A DNA stretch of 64,000 bases from Sphingobium cloacae (GTDB lineage: Bacteria; Pseudomonadota; Alphaproteobacteria; Sphingomonadales; Sphingomonadaceae): assembly GCF_002355855.1 (NCBI RefSeq), contig NZ_AP017655.1:1116001-1180000 (forward strand), read 5' to 3'. The notes under the pieces are model-generated. The model saw nothing but the letters and a program-made list of their open reading frames with translations, searched no databases and was not told the origin of the DNA. Shown here one piece after another: positions 35,949 to 45,055 of this stretch (within the stretch, counting starts at the first letter, position 1; each line of letters starts with the position of its first letter). Position numbers and translations under genes: made by a program.

Positions 35949-36749
35949 ATGTGGGCCAGCATGGCCGAAAATGTCCCTGCCACCGTTTATCTCGTCGGCG
36001 CGGGTCCGGGCGATCCGGAACTGCTGACGCTGCGCGCCGCCCGCCTGATCGGCGCGGCGCGGGTGATCGTGCATGACGGCCTCGTTTCCCGCGAGATATT
36101 GGCGATGGCCGCGCCGGAGGCGGAATTGATCTCCGTCGCCAAGCAGCGCAGCCGCCATTCCATGCCGCAGCAGGACATCAACGCCCTGCTGGTGCGGCTG
36201 GCGAAAGCCGGGCAGTCGGTGGTGCGGCTGAAGGGCGGCGACCCCTTCATCTTCGGACGCGGGGGCGAGGAAGTGGACGCCTGCCGCGAGGCTGGAGTGC
36301 CAGTAGAAGTCGTGCCGGGCATCAGCGCGGCGATCGGCAGCGCAGCGCAGGCGCAACTCCCCCTCACCCACCGCGCTGCGTCGAGCGCGGTCAGCTTCGT
36401 CGCCGGCCAGTGCAAAGGACTGACGGATCAGGACTGGTCGGGACTTGCGGGCAAGGGGCGAACCCTCGTCATCTATATGGGCGTCGCGACGGCGGCGGAC
36501 ATCGCCGACAAGCTGATGGCCGATGGCGTCGCGCCAGGCATTCCCGTCGCGGTGCTGGAAAACGGCACGCGCCCTGATATGCGGACGCTTCGCACGCTGC
36601 TCGCCGATCTGGGCGACATGGTGAAGCGGGAACAGGTGAAGAGCCCGGCGCTGATCGTCGTCGGGGAAGTGGCGGCTCATGCCTTGGCGCGCGACGTGCT
36701 GGCGGGATGGAGCGCGCAGGCGGAGATGGTTTCGGAGATGCACAAGTGA
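35949..36749 (+). CDS. cobA: uroporphyrinogen-III C-methyltransferase (SUMT)
   Basis: This protein of about 266 aa makes precorrin-2 from uroporphyrinogen III with two SAM. Motifs are VYLVGAGPGDPELLTLRA, VRLKGGDPFIFGRGGEE and the central VPGISAAIGS. It begins a cys operon, so the product is likely needed for the sirohaem of CysI; precorrin-2 could also feed cobalamin synthesis. Start choice is uncertain: ATG 35949 and ATG 35961 are both possible and neither has a clear ribosome binding site. No oxidase/chelatase domain is fused. Confidence 0.92.
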   Translation: MWASMAENVPATVYLVGAGPGDPELLTLRAARLIGAARVIVHDGLVSREILAMAAPEAELISVAKQRSRHSMPQQDINALLVRLAKAGQSVVRLKGGDPFIFGRGGEEVDACREAGVPVEVVPGISAAIGSAAQAQLPLTHRAASSAVSFVAGQCKGLTDQDWSGLAGKGRTLVIYMGVATAADIADKLMADGVAPGIPVAVLENGTRPDMRTLRTLLADLGDMVKREQVKSPALIVVGEVAAHALARDVLAGWSAQAEMVSEMHK

Positions 36750-37042
36750 AGATTCTGACCGGCAACGACCTTGGCACCGGCGACGTGATCTGGTGGGCGG
36801 GCGACGGCTGGTCGCGGCAGGTCGGCGATTCGGCCGATGTCGGCGAGAAGGGCGAAGACCTCGTCCGCTCCGAGGAAGCCGCGCAGCGCGTGGTGGGCGC
36901 CTATGTGATCGACGCGACCGTGACCGATGAAGGCATCCGCCCCGCGCATATCAAGGACCGCATCCGTGCCTTGGGACCAACGGTGCGCCCCGACCTCTCG
37001 CTCAAACCGAATGACGCCGACGCCGGCAACTGGGTGATCTGA
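36746..37042 (+). CDS. DUF2849 protein of the sulfite reductase operon
   Basis: This 98-aa protein starts with GTG at 36746, overlapping the SUMT stop (GTGA), and ends 3 bp before cysI. It begins VKILTGNDLGTGDVIWW and matches the DUF2849 pattern (a small protein found between cysG-like and cysI-like genes in alphaproteobacteria). Its function is unknown. The context suggests a small accessory or regulator of sulfite reduction. Confidence 0.8.
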   Translation: MKILTGNDLGTGDVIWWAGDGWSRQVGDSADVGEKGEDLVRSEEAAQRVVGAYVIDATVTDEGIRPAHIKDRIRALGPTVRPDLSLKPNDADAGNWVI

Positions 37043-37045
37043 ACC

Positions 37046-38677
37046 ATGTATCGTTACGACAGCTACGACCAGTCCATCGTCGACGCCCGCGTCGAGGAGT
37101 TCCGCGATCAGGTGCAGCGCCGCCTTGCCGGACATCTGACCGAGGACCAGTTCAAGCCGCTGCGGCTGATGAACGGCCTCTACCTCCAGCTTCACGCCTA
37201 TATGCTGCGCGTCGCCATCCCCTATGGCACATTGTCGGCGAAGCAGATGCGCAAGCTGGGCGAGATCGCGCGCAAATATGACCGGGGCTACGGCCATTTC
37301 ACAACGCGGACCAACATCCAGTATAACTGGATCAAGCTGGCCGACGCGCCCGACATCCTCGCCGAACTGGCGACGGTGGAGATGCACGCCATCCAGACCA
37401 GCGGCAACTGCATCCGCAACATCTCGTCCGACCAATATGCGGGCGTCGCCGCCGACGAGGTGACGGACCCCCGCCCCTGGGCGGAACTGCTGCGGCAATG
37501 GTCGACCTTCCATCCGGAATTCACCTATCTGCCGCGCAAGTTCAAGATTTGCGTGATCGCGTCGGAAGAGGACCGCGCGGCGATGCGGTTGCACGACATC
37601 GGCCTCAAGCTCGTGAAGCGCGGGGATGAGATCGGCGCGGAAGTCTATGCCGGTGGCGGCATGGGACGGACGCCGATGGTCGGGCCGCAAATCAGGGACT
37701 TCGTGACCGAAGATGAGATCGTGTCTTATCTGGAAGCGTGCCTGCGCGTCTACAACCGCTATGGCCGCCGCGACAACAAGTTCAAGGCGCGGATCAAGAT
37801 CCTGGTCCACGAACTGGGCGTCGAGGAATATAAGCGGCAGGTCGAGGAAGAATTCGCCCATATGAAGACGCTGGGGCTGAACCCGCCCCGCGAGGAACTG
37901 GACCGCATCCGCCCCTTCTTCGCCAATCCCGCCTATGAGCAGGGATTGAGCGACGAAATCGACCGCAGCGATCCGGCCTTCGCGCTATGGGTCGAACGGC
38001 AGGTCGTCGATCATAAGCAATCCGGCTATGCCATCGTCAACATCAGCCTGAAGCCGGTGGGCGGCATTCCCGGCGACGCTTCGGCCGACCAGATCGATCT
38101 GGTGGCGGATTTGGCGGAACGCTATTCGCTCGACGAACTGCGCGTCACCCATGCCCAGAACCTCGTCCTGCCGCATGTGCGGAAAGCGGACCTCTACGCC
38201 ATCTGGCAGAAGCTGGACGAAGCGGGGCTGGCCGAGGCCAATCTGGACCTGATCGGCGACATCATCGCCTGCCCCGGCCTCGATTATTGCAGCCTTGCCA
38301 ATGCACGGTCGATCCCGCTGGCGCAGAAGCTGTCCCAACGCTTCGCGTCGCCGGAGCGGCAGAAGGACCTTGGCGAACTGAAGCTCAAGATTTCCGGCTG
38401 CATCAACGCCTGCGGCCACCATCATGCGGGCCATATCGGCATCCTTGGCGTGGACCGGAAGGGCGTGGAGAATTTCCAGCTTCTGCTCGGCGGATCGGGC
38501 GCGGAGGATGCTTCGTTGGGCCAGATCACCGGCCCCGGCTTTTCCGAGGACGGCGTGGTCGACGCGATCGAGAAGGTCACGGACATCTATCTGGCGGAGC
38601 GCGAGCAGGGCGAACGCTTCCTCGACACCTATCGCCGCATCGGCATGAAGCCCTTCAAGGAGGCGATCTATGGTTGA
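37046..38677 (+). CDS. cysI: ferredoxin/NADPH-type sulfite reductase haemoprotein
   Basis: This 543-aa sirohaem [4Fe-4S] reductase converts sulfite to sulfide. The two half-domains are present: THFTTRTNIQYNW-like substrate residues near 75-90, and cluster cysteines in CPGLDYC and CINACGHH near residues 410-460. The sirohaem/sulfite family includes nitrite reductases with the same motifs, but the cysH neighbour favours sulfite. No cysJ flavoprotein is adjacent, so electrons may come from ferredoxin or a separate reductase. Confidence 0.92.
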   Translation: MYRYDSYDQSIVDARVEEFRDQVQRRLAGHLTEDQFKPLRLMNGLYLQLHAYMLRVAIPYGTLSAKQMRKLGEIARKYDRGYGHFTTRTNIQYNWIKLADAPDILAELATVEMHAIQTSGNCIRNISSDQYAGVAADEVTDPRPWAELLRQWSTFHPEFTYLPRKFKICVIASEEDRAAMRLHDIGLKLVKRGDEIGAEVYAGGGMGRTPMVGPQIRDFVTEDEIVSYLEACLRVYNRYGRRDNKFKARIKILVHELGVEEYKRQVEEEFAHMKTLGLNPPREELDRIRPFFANPAYEQGLSDEIDRSDPAFALWVERQVVDHKQSGYAIVNISLKPVGGIPGDASADQIDLVADLAERYSLDELRVTHAQNLVLPHVRKADLYAIWQKLDEAGLAEANLDLIGDIIACPGLDYCSLANARSIPLAQKLSQRFASPERQKDLGELKLKISGCINACGHHHAGHIGILGVDRKGVENFQLLLGGSGAEDASLGQITGPGFSEDGVVDAIEKVTDIYLAEREQGERFLDTYRRIGMKPFKEAIYG

Positions 38678-39110
38678 GTTCCTGACTTTCCGCGACGGCG
38701 ACGCCGCGCAGGAACCCGCCGTGACGGTCGAATCCTTCACCGGCCAGTCCAACTCCACCGCCGTCCGCATCGAAGCGGGCGAGGATGCGCGGGAATTGCT
38801 GCCCTATCTCGACCGGCTTTCCTTGGTGGAGGTGAATTTCCCCGCCTATACCGACGGGCGCGGCTATTCGGCGGCGCGCATCCTGCGGGAGGCGGGCTAC
38901 CAGGGCGAACTGCGCGCCGTGGGCGATGTGCTGGTGGACCAGATCGTCCCCATGCGCCGATGCGGCTTCGACAGCTTCCGGCCCGACAAGGCGCTGGACG
39001 ACGATGCCGTACAGCGCGCCCTTAATCGCTATGCCGACGTGTATCAAAAAACCGTCGATGGCCGCCGCCCGGTATGGGCGAAACGGCACCCGGAGAGTGT
39101 GAATGGCTAA
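38670..39110 (+). CDS. DUF934 protein of the sulfite reductase operon
   Basis: This 146-aa protein overlaps cysI by 8 bp and cysH by 8 bp. The pattern VEVNFPAYTDGRGYSAARILRE and GDVLVDQIVPMRRCGFDSF is characteristic of DUF934. Such genes accompany cysI/cysH across proteobacteria. It has been regarded as an oxidoreductase-like partner of sulfite reduction, but its role is unproven. Confidence 0.88.
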   Translation: MVEFLTFRDGDAAQEPAVTVESFTGQSNSTAVRIEAGEDARELLPYLDRLSLVEVNFPAYTDGRGYSAARILREAGYQGELRAVGDVLVDQIVPMRRCGFDSFRPDKALDDDAVQRALNRYADVYQKTVDGRRPVWAKRHPESVNG

Positions 39111-39891
39111 AGCCGCCCGTGAAATCGACCTGATCGACGCCCGCTCCGCCTTTACCCAGGCCGACGCCGATGCCCTGAACCAACGGTTCGAAGGCGTGGA
39201 CACGCTGCCCATGCTGAAGACGGTCTTTGCCGAGGGACTGGCGGGCAATGTCGCCGTCGTCTCCTCCTTCGGCACGGAAAGCGCCGTGCTGCTGCATCTG
39301 GTGGCGCAGGCGGACCGCACTGTGCCGGTGATCTTCGTCGATACCCTCAAGATGTTCGGCGAGACGCTGGACTATCGCGACACGCTGATCGAACGCTTCG
39401 GGTTCACCGACAGCCGGGTGGTCGCGCCCAAGCCGGATGTGATCGCGGCGAAGGACGAAACGGGCCTGCGCTGGTCCTACGACCCGGACGGCTGCTGCGA
39501 GATCCGCAAGGTCGAGCCGATGGCCCGCGCCAAGGACGGCCTCGATGCCTGGATTTCCGGCCGCAAGGCGTTCCAGTCGGTGACGCGCCAGAACCTGCCC
39601 CGCTTCGAGGTGGAGGATGGGCGGCTGAAGCTCAATCCGCTGGGCGATTGGACCAAAGCCGATCTGGAAGCCTATTTCGCCGAACATGACCTGCCCCGGC
39701 ATCCGCTGGAGGCGCAGGGCTATCTGTCCATCGGCTGCGAGCCGTGCACGTCCAAGGTCCTGCCGGGCGAAGACCCGCGCGCGGGCCGGTGGCGCGGATG
39801 GGACAAGGTGGAATGCGGCATCCACTCGCCGGTTTCGACTGTGACGCCGGTCGGCGATCCCGACGATCCCGCCAACCAGCCCGTATTCTGA
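39103..39891 (+). CDS. cysH: adenylyl-sulfate (APS) reductase, [4Fe-4S] type
   Basis: This 262-aa assimilatory reductase forms sulfite from activated sulfate. It has the P-loop-like SSFGTESAVLLH, the cluster cysteines CC (DGCCEIRK) and CEPC (GCEPCTS), and the catalytic C-terminal ECGIH. The CC...CxxC set indicates the iron-sulfur type that uses APS rather than PAPS. It is the last gene of the operon. Confidence 0.94.
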   Translation: MAKAAREIDLIDARSAFTQADADALNQRFEGVDTLPMLKTVFAEGLAGNVAVVSSFGTESAVLLHLVAQADRTVPVIFVDTLKMFGETLDYRDTLIERFGFTDSRVVAPKPDVIAAKDETGLRWSYDPDGCCEIRKVEPMARAKDGLDAWISGRKAFQSVTRQNLPRFEVEDGRLKLNPLGDWTKADLEAYFAEHDLPRHPLEAQGYLSIGCEPCTSKVLPGEDPRAGRWRGWDKVECGIHSPVSTVTPVGDPDDPANQPVF

Positions 39892-39898
39892 TCGCCTA

Positions 39899-39929
39899 GC
39901 GCGCAAAGGGAGGGTTTCCCTTTGCGCGC
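39899..39929 (+). terminator. strong hairpin after cysH
   Basis: A perfect 13-bp stem (GCGCGCAAAGGGA with TCCCTTTGCGCGC) closes a 5-nt loop 8 bp after the cysH stop. No T tract follows on the plus strand. It probably ends the sulfate assimilation operon. Confidence 0.6.
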
Positions 39930-39968
39930 AAAAGGTTAGAATGACCCTTTCGCACGAAGGAGAGGATC

Positions 39969-40364
39969 ATGCCCGTCGAACTCAAGATCCTGGCCTGGGG
40001 CACGGTCTTGCTGCTGGTGCATATCTTCGCGGCCGCGCATCTCAAGACTAGGCAATATGGCGCTGGGTGGAACATGGGAGCGCGGGATGAAACGCTGCCG
40101 CCGCTGCGTCCCATGGCCGGACGGCTCGTGCGGGCGCAGGCCAATTTTCAGGAGACCTTCCCCATCGCCATCGTGGCGCTGATCGGCGTCGTGCTGGCAG
40201 GGCGGACGAGCGAATGGACCGCGTTGGGCGGGTGGATCTGGCTGGGGGCTCGGCTGATATATCTGCCGCTTTACGGGCTGGGTGTGCCGGTCGTGCGGAC
40301 GCTGGCCTTTGCGGTCAGCCTTGCCGGGCTGGTCATGGTGCTGATGCCGTTGATCCGGGGATAG
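39969..40364 (+). CDS. MAPEG-family membrane protein
   Basis: This 131-aa protein has four predicted helices and the MAPEG-like stretch RLVRAQANFQETFPIAIVAL, with conserved RA-N-E residues. Bacterial MAPEG proteins resemble glutathione transferase-type membrane enzymes, but their substrates are usually unknown. It has a good ribosome binding site (GGAGAGG). It converges with dnaB. Confidence 0.82.
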   Translation: MPVELKILAWGTVLLLVHIFAAAHLKTRQYGAGWNMGARDETLPPLRPMAGRLVRAQANFQETFPIAIVALIGVVLAGRTSEWTALGGWIWLGARLIYLPLYGLGVPVVRTLAFAVSLAGLVMVLMPLIRG

Positions 40365-40421
40365 CGGGTTCGGACGGATCGCTGGCGATCTCACCTGACC
40401 GAAATCCCGCATCCGCTTCCG

Positions 40422-41906
40422 TTATTCGTAATCTTCCATATAGCTGCCCTCCGCCAGGTCGGAGAAGCGCGTGATCTTCGCATCGAACTTCATGCGGATG
40501 CGGCCGGTGGAGCCGTGGCGCTGCTTCGCGACGATCAACTCCGCAAGGCCGTAGATACGCTCCATTTCCTGTGCCCATTCAAGATGCTCGGGGCTTTCCT
40601 TGTTTCCCGGTTCCTTGGCGGCGACATAATAATCCTCGCGAAAGACGAACCATACCATGTCCGCATCCTGTTCGATCGAGCCGGATTCGCGCAAGTCCGA
40701 TAGCTGGGGACGCTTGTCCTCGCGCTGCTCGACGGCACGGCTGAGCTGGGACAGCGCCAGCACCGGGACGTTCAATTCCTTCGCCAGGGTCTTCAAGCCA
40801 CGGGAGATTTCCGAAATCTCCTGCACGCGATTGTCGCTACCCTTCCCCGTGCCCTGCAACAACTGAAGATAGTCGACGATGACGAAGCCAATGTCATGGC
40901 GACGCTTCAGACGACGCGCGCGGGTGCGAAGCGCCGCGATGGTGAGGCCGGGGGTGTCGTCGATGAACAGCGGCAGTTCCTGCAACTCGCGGGCGGCGCG
41001 GGAAAGGTTCTGGAAATCGGCGCGGCTGATCTTGCCCATGCGAAGCGCTTCGCCGCTGATCCCGGATTGTTCCGCCAGAACGCGCGTGGCAAGCTGGTCC
41101 GCCGACATTTCCAGACTGAAGAAGGCCGTCTTGGCGCCCATATTCTTTTCCGGCGGGATGCCGTCGGCATGGTCGCGCAGCCAGCGGGAGGCGGCATTAT
41201 AGGCGATGTTGGTGGCGAGCGAGGTCTTGCCCATGCCCGGACGGCCCGCCAGGATCATGAGGTCCGAATTGTGAAGGCCGCCGATCTTCTCGTTGAGGCT
41301 GTTGATGCCGGTCGTGATGCCCGACACATGGCCGCCGCTGTTCAACGCACGTTCTGCCACCTGCACGGCCATGGTGGTGGCGGCGGCGAAGCTCTTGACC
41401 GAACCGACTTCGCCCTCCCCTTCCGACACTTTATAGAGCGAGACTTCGGCCTGCTCTATCTGTTCGCGGGGATTGACGTCCTCGCTGGTATCCAGCGCAT
41501 TTTCAACCAGTTCCCGTCCGACATTCACAAGCTGCCGGAGCAAGGCCAGGTCGTAGATCTGCTGCGCGAAATCGCGCGCGCCCAGCAGCGCCGCGCCATT
41601 GCCGGTCAGTTGCGCCAGATAGCCTGCGCCGCCCAGTTCCTTGAGCGCCGGGTCCTGATCGAGCAGGGGTTTCAGCGTCACCGGATTGGCGATCATGTCG
41701 CGCTCGACCAGCTTCATCACCGCTTCATAGATGCGGCCATGCAGCGGCTCGAAGAAATGTTCGGGCTTCAGCTTGAGCTGGATGTCCTCGGCGATCCGGT
41801 TGTCGATCATCAGCGCGCCCAGCAGCGCGGCCTCCGCCTCCACATTGCGCGGCAGTTCGGGGCCACCCGCATCGGGAGCGGCATTGATCTTCACCAGTTC
41901 AACCAT
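40422..41906 (-). CDS. dnaB: replicative DNA helicase
   Basis: This 494-aa hexameric helicase has an N-terminal primase-binding domain (RNVEAEAALLGALMIDN) and a RecA-like C-terminal domain with Walker A GRPGMGKTSLA and Walker B VIVDYLQLL. The C-terminus, with RHGSTGRIRMKFD, is standard. No intein is present. It unwinds DNA at the fork. The following gene on the opposite strand is UPF0262, across a 114-bp divergent gap. Confidence 0.97.
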   Translation of the reverse strand: MVELVKINAAPDAGGPELPRNVEAEAALLGALMIDNRIAEDIQLKLKPEHFFEPLHGRIYEAVMKLVERDMIANPVTLKPLLDQDPALKELGGAGYLAQLTGNGAALLGARDFAQQIYDLALLRQLVNVGRELVENALDTSEDVNPREQIEQAEVSLYKVSEGEGEVGSVKSFAAATTMAVQVAERALNSGGHVSGITTGINSLNEKIGGLHNSDLMILAGRPGMGKTSLATNIAYNAASRWLRDHADGIPPEKNMGAKTAFFSLEMSADQLATRVLAEQSGISGEALRMGKISRADFQNLSRAARELQELPLFIDDTPGLTIAALRTRARRLKRRHDIGFVIVDYLQLLQGTGKGSDNRVQEISEISRGLKTLAKELNVPVLALSQLSRAVEQREDKRPQLSDLRESGSIEQDADMVWFVFREDYYVAAKEPGNKESPEHLEWAQEMERIYGLAELIVAKQRHGSTGRIRMKFDAKITRFSDLAEGSYMEDYE

Positions 41907-42020
41907 TCGTCCCTCATCGCGCCGCCGGAGCCCCCGCGCAAGATGCCAGTTCGAAACGATCTGTGGATAAGTCGCGCTTGCATTTCGTCATTCCCCGCCG
42001 CAGTGACGGAAGCCTGCACC

Positions 42021-42503
42021 ATGGCCGATCCTCGCATCATAGACATAAAACTCGACGAACGCACGATCCTGTGGCGCAACGCCGATGTCGAACAGGAACG
42101 GCGCATCGCGATCTTCGACCTGTTGGAAGACAATCATTTCGCGCCGCAGCGAGTGCATGAGGACGGCTATGCCGGTCCCTACAAGGTGCTGCTGCGGGTC
42201 GAGGACGGGCGGCTGGTGATCGAAATGCAGCGCGAAGACGACAGCCCGCTGGAAGCCGTGATCTTGGGGCTGGGCCGGTTCCGTCGGCCTATCCGGGAAT
42301 ATTTCGCGATCTGCGACAGCTATTATCAGGCGATCAACAACGCCTCGCCCCAGCAGATCGAGACGGTGGACATGGCGCGACGCGGCATCCACAATCAGGC
42401 GGCGGAAATGCTGATGGAACGGCTGGAAGGCAAGATCGAGGTGGATTTCGACACCGCACGGCGGCTCTTCACGCTGATCTGCGTGTTGCATATCAAGGGG
42501 TGA
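42021..42503 (+). CDS. UPF0262 family protein
   Basis: This 160-aa protein begins MADPRIIDIKLDERTI and has the conserved block QREDDSPLEAVILGLGRFRRPIREYF, typical of UPF0262, which is restricted to alphaproteobacteria. Its function is unknown. It overlaps the GH25-like gene by 4 bp (GTGA), so these two are probably co-translated. The long open frame upstream is a shadow of dnaB. Confidence 0.9.
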   Translation: MADPRIIDIKLDERTILWRNADVEQERRIAIFDLLEDNHFAPQRVHEDGYAGPYKVLLRVEDGRLVIEMQREDDSPLEAVILGLGRFRRPIREYFAICDSYYQAINNASPQQIETVDMARRGIHNQAAEMLMERLEGKIEVDFDTARRLFTLICVLHIKG

Positions 42504-43201
42504 GGACAATCGGGGGGCTGACTTCGCGGCAATGGCTGGCGCGCATGGGCTTTGCGCTGGCGGTGAGCGCGGCGCTCATGACGGCGCTGTGGCTCTACGC
42601 GCGCGGCTGGGCGCCGGACCGCGACCATTATCCGATGCAGGGCGTGTCGGTGGATGCGGGCAACGGCGTCATCGATTGGGGCACGCTGGCGGCGCAGGGG
42701 ACGGATTTCGCCTATATCCGCGCCGCCAATGGCTGGGGCCAACGCGATCCGGCCTTCGGCGCGAACTGGGCCGAAACGCGCAAGGCCGGGATCCGCTATG
42801 GCGCGATGCTGGAGTTCGGCCTGTGCCGCCGAGCCTATGAACAGGCGACGCCCTTCATCACCACGGTGCCGCGCGACAATGCGGCCCTGCCCCCGGTCGT
42901 CAGGCTGGCGTTCAACCCCGCCTGCAAGGCACGGCCGGGACGGGACAAGGTGCTTTCGGAACTCAACACGCTCATCAACCTGATCGAAAGCCATTCGGGC
43001 AAGCCGGTCCTGCTCAACGTGACGAAGGATTTCGACGCCGATTACGACATCGGCTCGGGCATCAACCGCACGCTGTGGCTGGACGGCAATTTCTTCCCGC
43101 CCGATTATGCGACGCGGCCGTGGGTGGTGTGGACCGCCAGCGACATGCGGCACATCGACGGGGTGGACGGTCCTGTGCGCTGGAATGTGGTCGCGCCATG
43201 A
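42500..43201 (+). CDS. GH25-fold protein lacking the expected catalytic acids
   Basis: This 233-aa membrane-anchored protein has a helix near residues 17-34 followed by a GH25 lysozyme-like barrel. The conserved start GxDVS...G-IDW is GVSVDAGNGVIDW (about residues 48-60), with Ser where the first acid is expected. The strand that usually ends in D-x-E reads PPVVRLAFNP (131-140), so both acids appear to be replaced. It may bind peptidoglycan without cutting it. The start is GTG at 42500, inside the UPF0262 stop. Confidence 0.7.
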   Translation: MRTIGGLTSRQWLARMGFALAVSAALMTALWLYARGWAPDRDHYPMQGVSVDAGNGVIDWGTLAAQGTDFAYIRAANGWGQRDPAFGANWAETRKAGIRYGAMLEFGLCRRAYEQATPFITTVPRDNAALPPVVRLAFNPACKARPGRDKVLSELNTLINLIESHSGKPVLLNVTKDFDADYDIGSGINRTLWLDGNFFPPDYATRPWVVWTASDMRHIDGVDGPVRWNVVAP

Positions 43202-43635
43202 GGAAAGAGGCATCCGCGAAAGCTCTGGTGGAAGCGGCGCGAACGGCAATGGCGCATGCCCATGCGCCCTATAGCGGCTTTGCGGTGGGAGCGGCGGTGC
43301 GGTTGACGGATGGGCAGATCGTCACCGGCGCGAATTTCGAGAATGCGAGCCATGGCCTGTCGCTTTGCGCCGAAACAGTGGTGCTGGCGACCGTCAACTC
43401 GCTGGGGCGGCTGGCCGATGTGGAGGCGATCGCCGTGGCGGGCGGCAAGGATTGCATCTCGCCCTGTGGCCGGTGCCGTCAGGTCATGCATGAAGCGGAG
43501 CAGATTGCGGGCCGCCCCATCGCCGTCTATTGCGCTGCTGCAAGCGGCGACGCCATGATGGAACATGGCGTCGCCACGCTGCTGCCCCATGCCTTCGGTC
43601 CGGCGGACCTGGGCGTCACGAAGAAGAAAAGCTGA
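43198..43635 (+). CDS. cdd: cytidine deaminase
   Basis: This 145-aa zinc enzyme converts cytidine or deoxycytidine to (deoxy)uridine. Motifs are APYSGFAVGAAV, the zinc-ligand/proton-donor CAE (LCAETV) and PCGRC. It is the short tetrameric form. The ATG overlaps the GH25-like stop. It precedes dcd by 6 bp, giving a pyrimidine-salvage pair. Confidence 0.95.
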   Translation: MRKEASAKALVEAARTAMAHAHAPYSGFAVGAAVRLTDGQIVTGANFENASHGLSLCAETVVLATVNSLGRLADVEAIAVAGGKDCISPCGRCRQVMHEAEQIAGRPIAVYCAAASGDAMMEHGVATLLPHAFGPADLGVTKKKS

Positions 43636-43641
43636 GGACCA

Positions 43642-44196
43642 ATGGCTATCCTGTCGGACAAATGGATTCGCGAGCAGGCCCTGAACAGCGGCATGATCGA
43701 GCCTTTCGTGGAAAATCAGCGGCGGGACGGCTGCATCAGCTACGGCCTCTCCTCCTATGGTTATGACGCGCGGGTGGCGGACGAGTTCAAGATTTTCACC
43801 AATGTCGACAGCGCCGTGGTGGACCCCAAGGATTTCGCGTCGAACAGCTTCGTCGACCGCAAGACCGACTGCTGCATCATCCCGCCCAACAGCTTCGCGC
43901 TCGCCCGCACGGTCGAATATTTCCGGGTGCCGCGTGACGTGCTGGTCATCTGCCTCGGCAAGTCCACCTATGCGCGGTGCGGGATCATCGTGAACGTCAC
44001 CCCGCTCGAGCCGGGCTGGGAGGGGCATGTGACGCTGGAATTTTCCAACACCACGCCCCTGCCCGCCAAGATCTACGCCAATGAGGGCGCGTGCCAGTTC
44101 CTGTTCCTGCAAGGCAATGAGCCGTGCGAGGTGAGCTATGCCGACCGGGCGGGGAAATATATGGGCCAGCAAGGGGTGACATTGCCGCGCCTCTGA
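43642..44196 (+). CDS. dcd: dCTP deaminase
   Basis: This 184-aa trimeric enzyme converts dCTP to dUTP. It has the conserved start [11 protein letters not shown], active-site residues in KSTYARCGI and the motif [18 protein letters not shown]. Length is normal. It is placed right after cdd, consistent with dUMP supply for thymidylate. Confidence 0.97.
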   Translation: MAILSDKWIREQALNSGMIEPFVENQRRDGCISYGLSSYGYDARVADEFKIFTNVDSAVVDPKDFASNSFVDRKTDCCIIPPNSFALARTVEYFRVPRDVLVICLGKSTYARCGIIVNVTPLEPGWEGHVTLEFSNTTPLPAKIYANEGACQFLFLQGNEPCEVSYADRAGKYMGQQGVTLPRL

Positions 44197-44217
44197 AGCC
44201 GTGCAACAATCGGCGGC

Positions 44218-45015
44218 ATGATCGCCCTTCCCGCATGGCTGCGCCGCAAAGCGCCGATGACAGCGCCCCTGTCGCCCAGCGTCGGCGACGACCGGCGGGT
44301 CTACGCCATCGGGGACATCCATGGCCGGAACGACCTTCTGGGCGATCTTCTGGAGTTGATCGCGCGCGACCATGAGGCGCGCGGGGCGATGCCGGCGCAT
44401 CTGATCCTGCTGGGCGACCTGGTCGACCGGGGCCCCTGCTCCGCGCAGGTGATCGAACGCGCCATGGAACTGGCGCGGACCGATCCTCTCGTCCGCTTCG
44501 TCAAGGGCAATCATGAGGAAGCATTCTTGCTGGCGGCGCGGGGCCATGTCCGCGCGACCCACTTCTTCCGGCAATATGGCGGGGCGGAAACGGCGGCGAG
44601 CTATGGGCTGGACCCGCGGGAATGCCGCGCCATGGACGATGAGGAACTGGCGGACTGGATGGCCGACAATGTGCCGCAGGCCCATGTCGATTTCGTGGAA
44701 GGGTTCGAGGACAGCGTGGAGATGGGCGATTATTTCTTCGTCCATGCAGGGGTGAAGCCGGGCATCGCGCTCCATGCCCAGTCGCCCGACGACCTGCGCT
44801 GGATCAGGGCCGAGTTCCTCGACTATCCGCACGGGCATGAGAAGGTCATCGTCCATGGCCATAGCATCAGCGAGGATGTGGACGAATGCTCCAACCGCAT
44901 CGGCATCGATACGGGCGCCTATCGCTCCGGGCGGCTCACCGCCATCGGGCTGGAAGGGACGGCGCGGTGGTTTATCCAGACGGGGGTGGAACGGGATTTA
45001 GGAGAACATAGCTAA
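44218..45015 (+). CDS. calcineurin-like metallophosphoesterase (serine/threonine phosphatase type)
   Basis: This 265-aa protein has all the metal motifs: GDIHGR, GDLVDRG, GNHEE, a central HAG (FVHAGVKPG) and GH (IVHGHSI). It resembles bacterial PrpA/ApaH-like phosphatases of the PPP family. The substrate, phosphoprotein or dinucleotide, is not certain. It lies 21 bp after dcd and could be part of the same transcript. Confidence 0.88.
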   Translation: MIALPAWLRRKAPMTAPLSPSVGDDRRVYAIGDIHGRNDLLGDLLELIARDHEARGAMPAHLILLGDLVDRGPCSAQVIERAMELARTDPLVRFVKGNHEEAFLLAARGHVRATHFFRQYGGAETAASYGLDPRECRAMDDEELADWMADNVPQAHVDFVEGFEDSVEMGDYFFVHAGVKPGIALHAQSPDDLRWIRAEFLDYPHGHEKVIVHGHSISEDVDECSNRIGIDTGAYRSGRLTAIGLEGTARWFIQTGVERDLGEHS

Positions 45016-45055
45016 CACGAATGGCAGGATTCGGCCAAGAGCGGACATCCAATCT

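Noticed and set aside
34530..36743. A 737-codon open frame on the minus strand opposite astD and SUMT
   Set aside because: It is antisense to two clear enzyme genes, is rich in Arg, His and Asp as expected for a shadow in high-G+C DNA, and has no recognisable motifs.
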